Positions 32,422 to 43,415 of a stretch of 64,000 nt of DNA are shown here, piece after piece. Location: contig NZ_BAZW01000005.1 of assembly GCF_000974365.1 (NCBI RefSeq), positions 1 to 64,000 on the forward strand, written 5' to 3'. Both the position numbers and the translations under genes were made by a program. The first letter of the stretch is position 1; every line of letters starts with the position of its first letter. The notes beneath the pieces were generated by a model. That model did not search any database. It was not told where the DNA came from and was given only the letters and a program-made list of their open reading frames with translations. Source of the stretch: Geofilum rubicundum JCM 15548 (GTDB taxonomy: Bacteria; Bacteroidota; Bacteroidia; Bacteroidales; Marinilabiliaceae).

Positions 32422-34208
32422 ATGAAGAATAGAATAAAATTATCCATTATTGCGCTCTTTACTTTGGCGCTTGTTTTCAATTCCGGTTGCGAAGATTTAT
32501 TTGAACCGGCCATTGAAAACCACAAAGTGGACGAGGACCTCAGGGACATGCCGGCATGGGCATTGGGACTGTTGGGTCACGCGTATATCAGTAACCCGGT
32601 GGGCACATGGTCGTTTAACGATGTCGCTACCGACGATGCGGTTTCTAATTTTCCCGGAAATGCTTATCGTTTAATGAGTACCGGAGCCTGGAGTGCCAAT
32701 TTCAATCCAACAGACAGGTGGCATTATTTGCGTGCCTCCTGGCAGTATCTGAATCAGTTTCTGGTTGTTGCTGATGAAATAACCTGGGCAGCAGACCCCG
32801 TGGTAGCAGAGATGTTTCGTGAACGTTTTAAGGGAGATGCTTATGGAATGCGTGCCCTGTATATGTATCATCTTTTGCTACATCACGCCGGTCCATCAGA
32901 AGTGGACGGTCAAATGTTAGGTATTCCAATTATAACTGAACCGGAAGATCTTTATAATTCTGAGTTTAATTTGCCAAGGAATACTTTTCAGGAGTGTTTA
33001 AATCAGTTGTTTGCGGATGTTGACTCAGCTATTAAATTGTTACCTGATAATTTTGGCGATGTTGACAGGGATGAGCTTATTCCTGAAAAGTATCGTGAAT
33101 TGGGCATTACTTCCGGACAATTTACCCGGGTGTTTGGCGACAATGTTAAAAATCGGATGAGTGCGCAAATTGCCCGGCTGTGCGGGCCCAGGCTACATTG
33201 CTGGCTGCCAGTCCTGCCTACGCCGGAGGATCGGATCTTAGCTGGGAGGATGCCGCCAACTATATGGGGGAGGTCCTTGTCAATGGTTTGGGAAGCAATC
33301 CCGTTGGTGAGATGGACCCGACAGGTAATGTGTGGTATGCAGATAACGCAGTTATTCAGAATCTGCCTGCCGGAGATAATCCCAAGGAAATTCTTTGGAG
33401 AGGGAATAAGGAGAGCAATGTGGATCTCGAAAGGGAAAACTATCCGCCTACTTTATATGGAAACGGAAGGGTTAACCCAACTCAGAACCTGGTAGATGCC
33501 TTTCCTATGGCCAATGGTTATCCCCTGAGTCATGCCAGTTCAGGTTATGATCCTGCGAATCCTTATGCAGGCAGAGATCCTCGTCTGGCCATGTATATTG
33601 TCTTTAACGGCAGTACCGCAGGTCCTCAAAGTACTGTAATTAATACGGCTGCTGACGCATCCGATAATAATGGGCTGAATAGAACAGAGACTTCCACAAG
33701 AACCGGTTACTATATGAGGAAGCTTCTGAACCAGAGTGTTAATGCCAATCCTAATTCTGAAACACCGGGTAATCGCTACAAAGCTTTTATTCGCTATACC
33801 GAAATCTTCCTTGGTTATGCTGAGGCAGCTAATGAGGCATGGGGCCCAACAGGAACAGGGACACATGGATTTTCTGCCTATGATGTTGTAAAGGGCATAC
33901 GTCAACGAGCAGGCATTGATGCCGCTGATCCCTACCTGGAGTCGATAAAGGGAGATCAAGACCAGATGCGTGAACTCATACGCAATGAGCGTCGACTGGA
34001 GCTTAGTTTTGAAGGTTTCCGTTTCTGGGATTTACGTCGCTGGAAAGAAGATTTAACGGAAGTGGCCCGGGGAATGAGAATCACTGGCGGCGTCCATAAC
34101 GTTATTGATGTTGAAGAACGTGCCTACCGTGATTATATGTATTACGGTCCCATTCCTTACGGAGAGGTTAACAAGTTCAGCGAATTAATTCAAAATAAAG
34201 GATGGTAG
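32422..34208 (+). CDS. SusD-like surface glycan-binding lipoprotein 2 (one frameshift)
   Basis: Start MKNRIKLSIIALF is preferred over an in-frame ATG 12 bp upstream because it gives a standard lipoprotein signal (lipobox near VFNSGCED). One lost base near 33180 splits the frame; the corrected 595-residue protein reads through ARLVRAQATLLAASPAYAGG. The C-terminal SusD signature IRNERRLELSFEGFRFWDLR is present. It is the lid partner of SusC 2 and the XusD equivalent. Pairing of two SusCD systems in one operon is the hallmark of xylan loci. Confidence 0.92.
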
Positions 34209-34233
34209 CCATCATAATTTAATTAGACTGAAA

Positions 34234-35352
34234 ATGAAAAAGATATTATTTATATTTTTTATTACGGCGTTGGTAGGTAGTTCCTTTACCTCCTGCGAGA
34301 ATGGAGATTGGGATTTCCCCGATTTCGAGTATTCTACCGTATATTTTGCTTACCAGAGTCCCATCCGTACCGTTGTACTCGGCGAGGATGTTTACGATAC
34401 CACTCTGGATAATGAACGAAAGGTTCAGATCATGGCCACTATGGGAGGTGTTTATGCCAATAACACCAGTGTTGAAATTGATATAAGCGTTGAACCTTCA
34501 CTGCTGGACGATCTTGTTTTTGATGAAGACAGTGATCCCGCCCGGTCTGTGCTTTTGATGCCTGAAGATTACTATACGCTTTTGAGCAATAAGATTGTTA
34601 TTCCTCAGGGTTCTGTTATCGGCGGTGTTACTGTTCAGCTGACTGAGGCTTTCTTCAATGATCCCCTTGCATTGTCCACCAATTATGTCATTCCGGTTCT
34701 GATGACGGGTGTGACAAATGCCGACTCCATACTTTCGGGTGTTCCACTGGTTGATAATCCTAAAAGAGGTGTGGCTTCTGACTGGGATGTGCAACCCAAG
34801 GACTACATCTTATATGCGGTCAAATACATCAACGCGTATGATGCCAACTATTTGCGCAGAGGTACGGATGAGATCACCATTGATGGTGGAACCACCACTA
34901 CCGTTACTCGCCAGGCAGATTATGTAGAGAGGGATGAAGTCGTTAAACTGAATACGATTTCTTTGAATTCTGTTGAGTTTCCGATGGATTATGTCAGTAA
35001 AGACGGTCATGATTTGAGGTTTCGGTTGAATCTGAGCGTAGATGGCAGTCAAAACGTGACAGTTTCAGCATTTGAGACCACTTATCAGGTAAACGACTCC
35101 GTTGTTGTTCGAAATATTTCTGTTTCGGGGGATGGCGAGTTTGTAAAGGATGGTGATAAAAACAGCTGGGGCAATCAGGACAGAGATGCTTTCTTTCTTG
35201 ATTATGAGGCCAGTTACGAAGTGGAGATCAAGTATCCTGTTTCAGGCCAGCCTGATAGTGTTCATGAATATACCTATAAGACGACTGACATCCTTGTTGT
35301 ACGCGACAGGGGGGTTGAGCCCGAATGGTTTACTGCTGTAGTTAATGAATAA
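34234..35352 (+). CDS. surface lipoprotein with DUF1735/DUF5627-like domains (XusE-like)
   Basis: The intact 372-residue protein has a lipoprotein signal (MKKILFIFFITALVGSSFTSC) and two beta-rich domains: an N-terminal DUF1735-like part (about 30-165, VYFAYQSPIRTVVLGED, then SNKIVIPQGSV) and a C-terminal DUF5627-like part (about 185-370, KYINAYDANYLRRG). Such proteins sit between the last SusD and the GH10 in xylan loci and act as surface glycan-binding proteins; binding is inferred from that position. Its stop overlaps the first possible start of the GH10 gene, so the two are translationally close. Confidence 0.82.
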   Translation: MKKILFIFFITALVGSSFTSCENGDWDFPDFEYSTVYFAYQSPIRTVVLGEDVYDTTLDNERKVQIMATMGGVYANNTSVEIDISVEPSLLDDLVFDEDSDPARSVLLMPEDYYTLLSNKIVIPQGSVIGGVTVQLTEAFFNDPLALSTNYVIPVLMTGVTNADSILSGVPLVDNPKRGVASDWDVQPKDYILYAVKYINAYDANYLRRGTDEITIDGGTTTTVTRQADYVERDEVVKLNTISLNSVEFPMDYVSKDGHDLRFRLNLSVDGSQNVTVSAFETTYQVNDSVVVRNISVSGDGEFVKDGDKNSWGNQDRDAFFLDYEASYEVEIKYPVSGQPDSVHEYTYKTTDILVVRDRGVEPEWFTAVVNE

Positions 35353-35368
35353 GTTTAAATTGACGAAA

Positions 35369-37570
35369 ATGAAACATACAATTAATATTTTAGGTGCTTA
35401 CATCTTACTATTGATTTTTGCAGTTTCATGCGTGGATGATACGATAGATGATTTTATTGTTGAGAAGCCTGAGTCTGTTAAAGAACTGGAATACCTCAAT
35501 CAATACGATGTCTTAAAATCATACATAGACAGAAGTGCAAATCCAAATTTTAAGCTGGGAGCAGGGGTTACTGTCAGTAATTATCTGGAAAGGGATGGTT
35601 ACTACCGCTTTATAAACGATAATTTTGATGGGATGACTGCCGGAAATGCGATGAAATACGCATCGGTGGTTGGGGATGATGGATCGATGAATTTCGGTTC
35701 TGTTGTTCAGTTTGTGGAAGCTGCCAGAGAAGCAGGTATTGAAATTTACGGACATACGCTTTTATGGCATGCTCAACAGAACAATGAGTATCTGAACCAA
35801 ATTATCGACGATAAAGAGATTGAAATTGATCCTAATGCCACCGAGGAGGTGGTTGACGGATTAACCGATTATTCTGTTGATGGTTTTACCGGATGGGTAG
35901 GGGGTGATGTGCCTGTAACACCTTATGTTGAAAACGGGGTGTTAGTAGTGGAAAACCCTTCACTCATTGATCCCAATTACCTCTTGCAATTTCATGTGGC
36001 CAATGGTATTTCTATTATGGAAAATACAAAGCACAAGGTAACCGTACGTATAAAGGGAACAAGCTCTGGTTCAATCACTCTTGCCCTGGGTACCTGGGGA
36101 GCTCAGCAGAACACACAGCTTCCTGTTACGACAGAATGGGTGGATGCAACTGTTGAACTTAATAGTACCGTAAATGCAAGTGATGCTTTTGTCATGTTGC
36201 AATCGGGACTCTATGTGGGAACCTATGAGATTGCCTCGGTAAAAGTTACTCATGAGGAAGCTTTGGCCGTTACTTTTTGGACTCCCTTGATAAGTAACAG
36301 TGATTTGGAGGGAGATGACCTTTCTAATTTCTTTGCAACTGAGGCCACGGTTGGCCCTAATACTGCCACTTTGGGTGCAGCGGGTACCGGTGCGGACGGA
36401 GTGGGCAGAGCCATTGTGGTCCAATCAGGAGATGCACCTGCCAACCCATGGGATACCCAGTTCTTTGTGACGGTGGACAAAACCTTTGAGGAGGGGGACA
36501 GACTTCGATTCTCTATGAAGTACAGAGCCGAATTGCCGGCTAACTCTGAGTCTCAGGCACACAATAATCCTGGCGGATATTTGCATTGGTCAATGGTTGG
36601 TAGCCCCAGCTTCACCACCGAGTGGAAGGAACACAACTTTACCGGTGCGATTAATGCCAGTCAGGCCGGAATGAATACCATCGCCTTCAATCTGGCATTA
36701 TTGCCTGAGGCCAATACCTATTATTTTGATGATATCTCCTGGGATTTTGAAGAGTCTGGAACCTCGATCCCGCTTACCGATGAAGAGAAGGCAGATACAC
36801 TTACCTGGGCGATGGAAAACTGGATAGCCGGTATGTTTGAAGCCACCGACGGGTATGTAATTGAATGGGATGTGGTCAATGAGGCCATTGCCGGTCAGGA
36901 CACCGATGGAGATGGTTTCTACAATCTGCAATCAGCCACCTTAGTCTCAGAAGATGAGGCAGCCAGCAATTTCTACTGGCAGGACCATTTGGGCGATGAT
37001 TTTGTTCGTATTCCTGTGGCCTTGGCCCGTAAGCACGGTCCGGCTGATATGAAGCTGTTTGTCAACGATTACAATCTGGAATCGGATTGGGACGACAATC
37101 ACAAGCTCAAAAGTCTTATTCACTGGATAGAGCGATGGGAAGCAGATGGTACCACTGTGATTGATGGTATTGGCACTCAGATGCATGTTTCCTATCATAT
37201 GAATCCCGAAACGCAGGCCAGCAAGGAAGAACACATTGTGAAAATGTTTGAGTTGATGGCTGCTACCGGTAAGCTGGTGAAGGTTACTGAGCTGGATATG
37301 GGTCTGGTGGATGAAAACGGTCAGTCCGTTAAGTCCGGTGATGTCACAACTGAGCAACACCAGGCCATGAGCGACCATTACAAGTTTATTGTGCAAAAGT
37401 ATTTCGAAATAGTACCAGCTGCTCAGCGCTACGGTATTACACATTGGTGCCCCGTTGACAGCCCTGAGTCTTCTTCATGGAGAGGAGGAGAACCTGTAGG
37501 ACTCTGGTCGCTGGACAACCGTCGTAAACATACCTATGCCGGTTTTGCCGAGGGATTAGCAGGTGAATAA
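35369..37570 (+). CDS. surface lipoprotein GH10 xylanase with CBM insertion
   Basis: Start MKHTINILGAYILL gives a lipoprotein signal (lipobox FAVSC); a start eight codons earlier overlaps the upstream stop. The intact 733-residue protein is a GH10 barrel interrupted after the third strand (GHTLLWHAQQNNEYLNQI, about 125-142) by about 300 residues forming two beta-sandwich carbohydrate-binding modules of CBM4 type (about 165-470). It resumes at EKADTLTWAMENWI. Catalytic Glu are in EWDVVNEA and VTELDMG. This insertion architecture is known for GH10 of Bacteroidetes xylan loci. It would cut xylan at the cell surface next to the SusCD complexes. It ends the susC operon, before a terminator. Confidence 0.94.
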   Translation: MKHTINILGAYILLLIFAVSCVDDTIDDFIVEKPESVKELEYLNQYDVLKSYIDRSANPNFKLGAGVTVSNYLERDGYYRFINDNFDGMTAGNAMKYASVVGDDGSMNFGSVVQFVEAAREAGIEIYGHTLLWHAQQNNEYLNQIIDDKEIEIDPNATEEVVDGLTDYSVDGFTGWVGGDVPVTPYVENGVLVVENPSLIDPNYLLQFHVANGISIMENTKHKVTVRIKGTSSGSITLALGTWGAQQNTQLPVTTEWVDATVELNSTVNASDAFVMLQSGLYVGTYEIASVKVTHEEALAVTFWTPLISNSDLEGDDLSNFFATEATVGPNTATLGAAGTGADGVGRAIVVQSGDAPANPWDTQFFVTVDKTFEEGDRLRFSMKYRAELPANSESQAHNNPGGYLHWSMVGSPSFTTEWKEHNFTGAINASQAGMNTIAFNLALLPEANTYYFDDISWDFEESGTSIPLTDEEKADTLTWAMENWIAGMFEATDGYVIEWDVVNEAIAGQDTDGDGFYNLQSATLVSEDEAASNFYWQDHLGDDFVRIPVALARKHGPADMKLFVNDYNLESDWDDNHKLKSLIHWIERWEADGTTVIDGIGTQMHVSYHMNPETQASKEEHIVKMFELMAATGKLVKVTELDMGLVDENGQSVKSGDVTTEQHQAMSDHYKFIVQKYFEIVPAAQRYGITHWCPVDSPESSSWRGGEPVGLWSLDNRRKHTYAGFAEGLAGE

Positions 37571-37598
37571 TACTTCATTTGATAAATGATCTCCTGAC

Positions 37599-37640
37599 AA
37601 AAGGAGGGCTGGGATTTAAAAGCCTCGTCCTCCTTTTTCT
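37599..37640 (+). terminator. Rho-independent terminator after the susC-GH10 operon
   Basis: Stem AAAAGGAGG (37599-37607) and CCTCCTTTT (37629-37637), extended inward by an AGGGCT/AGCCT region, ends in a T run (37634-37638). It lies 29 bp after the GH10 stop. Confidence 0.82.
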
Positions 37641-37650
37641 TGGGACTCAA

Positions 37651-37658
37651 AAATCTGA
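37651..37658 (+). promoter_or_regulatory. extra half-site upstream of GH43 promoter
   Basis: AAATCTGA (in ATCTGATTTTAGA) lies exactly 63 bp, three times 21, before the proximal half-site at 37714. The same 13-mer ATCTGATTTTAGA occurs in the distal half-site of the HTCS promoter (20048-20060). Confidence 0.4.
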
Positions 37659-37692
37659 TTTTAGATATTGAGCTGTGTCCAATGGGCTATTA

Positions 37693-37758
37693 TTGTCTAC
37701 GTTTCAAAGTACTTTATCTGAAATTATAAATGCTTATGGGTTAATTCCGCTATTCTTG
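37693..37758 (+). promoter_or_regulatory. xylan-locus operator and promoter, copy 3 (GH43)
   Basis: A degenerate distal half-site TTGTCTAC (37693-37700) and a perfect one TTATCTGA (37714-37721) are 21 bp apart; TATTCTTG, one mismatch from TAnnTTTG, starts at 37751, 37 bp after the second. Confidence 0.75.
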
Positions 37759-37845
37759 CTACCCATATTTGTCATTAAGCAGTCAAACTTTAACCAAGCG
37801 AGCTACCTGCTCAAAGTGGTGCATAATTTATAATTAAAACAGAAG

Positions 37846-39596
37846 ATGATGAAGAGATTGGATTTAAGATGGACCTTATTCAAAGATTGGCAAATGCTTT
37901 TCTTGTCGATTTTTTTGATGCTGTATTTTTCGGTCGAGACGGTGGGGCAAAAAAAATCGGATGTGGCAGTACCTGTGTTTTCAAGGTTTCTTTACGAGGG
38001 GGATGATCAGGTGTATAAGGACCATCCTCTGGAGGATGATGAATTCTACACCCCTATACTGCAAGGTTGTTATCCCGATGCAGCCATTACGCGCAAGGGC
38101 GATGATTACTTTTTGGTGAGTTCCTCTTTTGCCTTTTTTCCCGGGGTGCCCATTTTTCATTCCACGGATTTGGTGAACTGGAAACAAATTGGTCATGTAC
38201 TCGACCGGCCTTCACAACTAAAAGTGGAGGAAGCCAGTATTAGTCTGGGTGTTTTTGCCCCTGCCATTAAATACAACCCAAACAACGATACTTTCTACAT
38301 GATAACCACCCAGTTCGCCGGGGATTTTGGAAATATTGTGGTCAAGACCAAAGATCCCTTTGAGGGATGGAGTGATCCTTACAAGTTAGATTTTCAGGGG
38401 ATAGACCCCTCTCTTTTCTTTGATGAGGACGGAAAAGCCTATGTGGTGCATAACGATGCGCCCGAAGAAGGTCAAGAGCTCTATCAGGGGCATCGGGTGA
38501 TTAAAATCTGGGACTATGATCTGGAGAAGGATCAGGTGATTGCCGGCACCGATAAGATTATTGTGGATGGGGGAGTGGATATCAATGAAAAGCCCATCTG
38601 GATTGAAATGCCACATATCTATAAGCGCTACGGTCGCTATTACTTAATGTGTGCCGAAGGGGGCACCGGAGCTGGCACAGTGAAGTGATTTTTGTCAGTG
38701 ACAACCCCAGAGGTCCGTATGTACCAGCGCCTAATAACCCTATACTTTCGCAACGGTATTTGAATCCAAACAGACCCAATAAGGTGGACTGGGCCGGACA
38801 TGCCGATTTGGTGGAAGGTCCCGATGGGAAATTTTACGGGGTATTTCTGGCCATACGGCCCAATGAGAAGGGCCGGGTAAACATTGGTCGGGAGACCTTC
38901 ATTTTGCCGGTCGACTGGAGTGGCGAATTTCCGGTGTTTGAGAACGGATTGGTACCCATGGAGCCCAAGTTGAAAATGCCCGAAGGGGTTGTTAATAAAA
39001 CCGGCACAGAAGGTTACTTCCCAAATGGCAATTTCACCTACAGCGAAGATTTTTCTTCTGACACGCTTGATTACCGATGGATTGGGATCAGAGGTCCCCG
39101 TGAAGGCTTCATGACTCAAAGTAAAAAGGGCCTGCAGATTCAACCTTATGAAACCAACATAAAGGCCATGGCCCCAACCTCCACCCTTTTTCACCGTCAG
39201 CAGCACAATTCCTTTACGGCCACAACCACCTTGCGTTATGAGCCCCGGTCGGCCACCGATTTGGCCGGAATGGTCTGTTACCAGAGTGAAAGGTTTAATT
39301 ATGTGTTTGGTATAACCAAAAAGGGCCAGGAGGATTACCTGTTGTTGGAAAGAACAGAAGGGGGTGAATCGGTTATTGTGGCCAGCACAAAGATTGATGT
39401 TAGAAAACCGGTGCATTTGCAAATCACTGCCCGGGGAGATGATTACAGATTTAATTATTCCCTCGACGGTGAGCATTTCGAAAATCTTGGTGGTACCGTT
39501 TCCGGAGATATCCTTTCAACCAATGTGGCGGGCGGTTTTACCGGTAACTTCATTGGGTTGCATGCCACATCCGTTAATGAAGCCGTCATTGAATAG
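37846..39596 (+). CDS. GH43 beta-xylosidase/arabinofuranosidase with C-terminal beta-sandwich (one frameshift)
   Basis: Correcting one C at 38672 gives 583 residues. The N-terminus has a hydrophobic export segment (LFLSIFLMLYFSVETVG, about 24-40). The five-bladed GH43 domain (about 65-370) shows the three acids: Asp base in GCYPDAAI, Asp in IDPSLFFDEDG and Glu acid in WIEMPHIYKR. The C-terminal half (about 390-583) is a GH43_C2/DUF1349-like sandwich. It should remove xylose or arabinose from xylo-oligosaccharides. It has its own operator-type promoter and terminator, so it forms a separate unit between the susC operon and the GH5-GH43 operon. Confidence 0.9.
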
Positions 39597-39666
39597 ATGG
39601 TATTGGGTCTTTATATTCAGGTGAAAGGTTCAGAAAAGACGGCGTTCTTTTATTTATGTTGTTGAA

Positions 39667-39701
39667 AAACAGGTTGCCCGACAGGCAGCCTGTTTGTTTT
39701 T
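39667..39701 (+). terminator. Rho-independent terminator after GH43
   Basis: A 12-bp stem, AAACAGGTTGCC (39667-39678) and GGCAGCCTGTTT (39684-39695), with one G-T pair, ends in TTTGTTTTT. It lies 12 bp before the next operator. Confidence 0.92.
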
Positions 39702-39712
39702 AGTACAGGCTT

Positions 39713-39778
39713 TTATCTAATGTTAAAGATTGTATATCTGAAATTGAAAACGCATTGCCTCTGTCTGCCTTATTTTTG
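39713..39778 (+). promoter_or_regulatory. xylan-locus operator and promoter, copy 4 (GH5-GH43 operon)
   Basis: Half-sites TTATCTAA (39713-39720) and ATATCTGA (39734-39741) are 21 bp apart; a perfect -7 box TATTTTTG starts at 39771, 37 bp after the second. It probably drives the six genes to 54791, since no later gap holds a comparable site. Confidence 0.85.
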
Positions 39779-39812
39779 TGATAGTTGAGTATTAATCCTT
39801 AAGTATGTATTG

Positions 39813-42800
39813 ATGAGAAAGAATCTTAGTCGTTCCCTTCTTCTGTTGCTGTTTTTCTTAATTCTTAAACCCGCGTTGGCCTGGGAAGGAATGCCGCTTC
39901 CTCCCCTTAAAGTGGAGGGGCGTTATTTGACAGATACCCATGGCAATGTGGTTAATTTGCATGGTTTTGCCCAGACTTACAGTCCCTGGTTCAACGAGCG
40001 GGGCACAAAATGGAACAACTACGATGTGGCGGGTTGCCTGACCTACAATCAGGGCTGATAGACGATATTCTGGAGGCCGGATGGATGATGAATTTTCTGC
40101 GTCTGCATATGGATCCGTATTGGAGCAATACCCCCGGATGTACCCCGGATGGCCATGAGCTGCCCAATTGCTTCAGTGAAACCCGATTTCGCAAATACCT
40201 CGACGAGGTATTTATCCCCATGGCTGAGTACGCCATTTCCAAGGGCCTTTATGTCATTATTCGACCTCCCGGGGTGAGTCCTGAAGTCATTGGCGTGGAA
40301 GATGATTACAATTATGCCGATTACCTCATGACCGTATGGGACATTATGTCAAGTCACCCCCGCATCAAAAACCGTCACGAGATCATGTTTGAGCTGGCCA
40401 ATGAGCCGGTACGCATAAAATTGGCCGATGGCTCTGTAGGGGCCAATACCCAGGCACATTTTGACGTGCTGAAAGAAATATTTCAACCCATTGTCGACCG
40501 CATTCGCAGCAACGGTTTTCACAACGTTTTATGGATTCCCGGCTCAGGTTACCAGGCCCATTACAAGGGTTTTGCGGTGAATCCCATTGAAGGTGACAAT
40601 ATCGGTTATGCGGTACATATTTACCCCGGTTGGTTTGGTAGCGCCAATGGCTATGAAGAATTTAAATCGGAGTGGGATGCGCAGGTAAAACCCGTTGCTG
40701 ATATGGCCCCCATTGTCATTACCGAAATGGACTGGGCAGATGAAAAGTACGAATCCTCCTGGGGCAAAGGCCATACAGGTACTGCCGGCGGAGAAGGGTT
40801 TGGAGCCAACTTTAAAAAGATGATGGATGATAGCGGAAATGCCAGCTGGCTGCTGTTTACCGATGCCCATTTACTGGCCCAATTTACCGGTGAGCCGCCG
40901 GCTCCCGGTGAACCCTATACTTTTCTGAACGACCCCGAAGCTTGTCCCTGGCCCGTGTACCACTGGTATCAGGAATACGCCCTGAAGGATTATCCCCGAC
41001 CGGCCTTTGAAAGGCAATCGCTCAGCGACAATGGTGATGGTACCTATACCAATCCATTGATACATGCTGATTTCCCGGATCCGGATGTGATCCGGGTCGG
41101 CGATGTTTACTACATGGTTTCTACCACCATGCATATTTTTCCGGGCGCCACCTTGTTAAAATCCTACGACTTGGTTAACTGGGAATATTGCAGCAACCCC
41201 TTGGAGATGATTGCTTCCAGTGACGCCTATCAACTTTTAAATGGCGAAGACCGGTATGCACGTGGACAATGGGCTTCGAGTCTGCGTTACCACAACGGAC
41301 AATTTTACATCCTTTTCAACACGCTGGATGAAGGCAGTTTTTTGTTGACCGCTGAGGATCCCGAGGGGCTCTGGTCGTTGAAGCCCTTAGCAGGCAGCTA
41401 TTACGACCCGGGACTTTTGTTCGATGAGGATGGCAAAATATATGTGGTCCATGGTATCAATACTTTGAAGATGACCGAATTGAATGAGAATTTTGAAGCA
41501 TTGGGTCATGACGAGGTGGTGGTTGAGCGACCGGGTGAGGGACTGGAAGGCAGTCATTTATACAAGATTAACGGCTATTATTACATTTACGCGACCTATG
41601 GCGGATGGCCGGCTTCACAGGTGGTTTTTAGATCGGCCAACATCATGGGGCCCTACGAAGAAAAATTTCTCCTGGACGATGACAATATTCACCAGGGCGC
41701 ATTGATCGAAACCCAGACCGGTGAGTGGTGGACGGTTATGTTTTATGATAAAGGCGCCTTTGGGCGCCTGCCCAACCTACAGCCGGTAGCATGGAATGAC
41801 AACTGGCCCGTAGTTGGCGCGAATGGTCAAGGCGTAACCACCTTCCGTAAGCCGGATGTGGGGCGGGAATATCCCACGAAAGTCTTGCCCACCAATGATA
41901 ATTTCCGCCATTACAAGCTGGGAGGGCAATGGGGCTGGAACCACCAGGCCGACCATTCAAAATGGTCCTTGTTCGACCGTCCCGGATTTCTGCGTCTGCA
42001 AACAGCAGGAGTGGTCAGTGGGTTTTTAGAAGCCAGAAATACCTTAACGCAGCGCATCTTTGCTTACCATTCCGATGAAATCGATTCCTATGGCACCATC
42101 AAGCTGCATATTCAGGAAATGAAGGAGGGCGACGTAGCCGGACTGGCCGTGTTTCAGGATCCTTATGCCTTTATTGGTGTGAAGGTTGTGGATGGTGAAA
42201 AGCGACTGATTATGGAGAACAACGGCCTCGAGCAGACAGGGGCTGCTATTGCTGAACCGGTCATTTATCTGCGGGCGGTTGCCAATTATGGCAGCAGCAA
42301 AGCTCGGTTCTTTTATAGTCTGGACAACACCTCATATACGCCATTTGGATCCGAGCTGGATATGGCTTTTAATCTTTCCATTTTTACCGGGAATAAATTT
42401 GGTATCTTTAACTATGCAACTAAAGAACCGGGAGGCTATGTGGATGTGGATTGGTTCAGCACCGAGAAAAACTTTTCGGAGGAAAGGTTTTACGATGACC
42501 GTTTTACCGGTTATACCGAGGAGCAATTGACTTTGACGCGCCTCTATGTGGAATCTGATAACCTGAACATGCTTCTGGGAACCAGCAAAACGCTGAACGT
42601 TTATGCGGTTTATCAGGACGGGCATGAAGAGAATGTCACTTCTTCTGCTGAATTTATGGTATCCCGTCCCGATGTTATTAAGATGGTATACGGACAATTA
42701 ATCGCTTTAAAAAATGGAACAGCGATTATTACCGCCAGCTATGAAGGTCCACTGGGGGGATCCCAATCGTTGGAAATCAACGTGGTTTCCAAAACCTTTC

Positions 42801-43389
42801 CCTTGATAAGTGGCTTGTTCAATCCTTCGATATGGGAAAATGGGTCTTTTAATGAGGCCACTGGTGAGTTGATTACCGGTCAGTGGGGGTTTGGGGGATG
42901 GCAATACGACAATGGCATTGACCTGTCGGACTATAAATACATTGTGGTTCAGCTTAAGCAAGCGACCAACAGTGGCGCTTCTTTTCGCCTGTTTGATGAA
43001 AGCAGTTATTGGTCGTCTGCTGCAACCTATGATCTGGGTTCCCAAACACAGCTGGTAGTTGATCTCCATAACATGCAAAAGGAAGTGGGTGGACAAATGG
43101 TACCGGCCAATCCGGCCAACCTTTATATTATCGGCTTTTGGTCCCATGGTAACATTCCCATCCTTATAGACCGTGTTTATTTATCCAACAGCGATGATCT
43201 GACGCCCACAGCTTTAAAAGAAACGCTCAGGCAGACTTCAGAGACTGATATCGTCGATGTTTATAACCTGACGGGGGTAAGATTAAAGTCGGGCGTTTAC
43301 GTAAAAATGCTTCGAATGGTTTGCCGGTGGGGGTTTACATCGTCGGGAACCAGTTTTTGGGTAGTGAGAAGATGGTCGTAGGTCATTGA
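39813..43389 (+). CDS. GH5-GH43-Ig-CBM-like fusion with T9SS sorting domain (two frameshifts)
   Basis: Two lost bases (G run 40052-40054, A run 43303-43307) are corrected to give 1192 residues; the second correction restores the true C-terminus. Order: signal peptide (to about 25, KPALAWEG), GH5 domain (about 30-395, Glu acid/base in MFELANEPV, nucleophile in VITEMDW), GH43 domain (about 410-700, Asp base in DFPDPDVIRVG, Asp in YYDPGLLFDEDG, Glu in LEGSHLYK), GH43_C2-like sandwich (about 710-880), a bacterial Ig-like domain (about 900-985), a CBM-like domain (about 995-1130) and a T9SS-type tail (VDVYNLTGVRLKS to MVVGH). It pairs an endo-acting with an exo-acting enzyme at the cell surface. 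Start ATG 39813 is preferred over a TTG one codon upstream. Confidence 0.88.
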
Positions 43390-43415
43390 ATTTAGTTCTG
43401 TTTTTTAAATAATGA

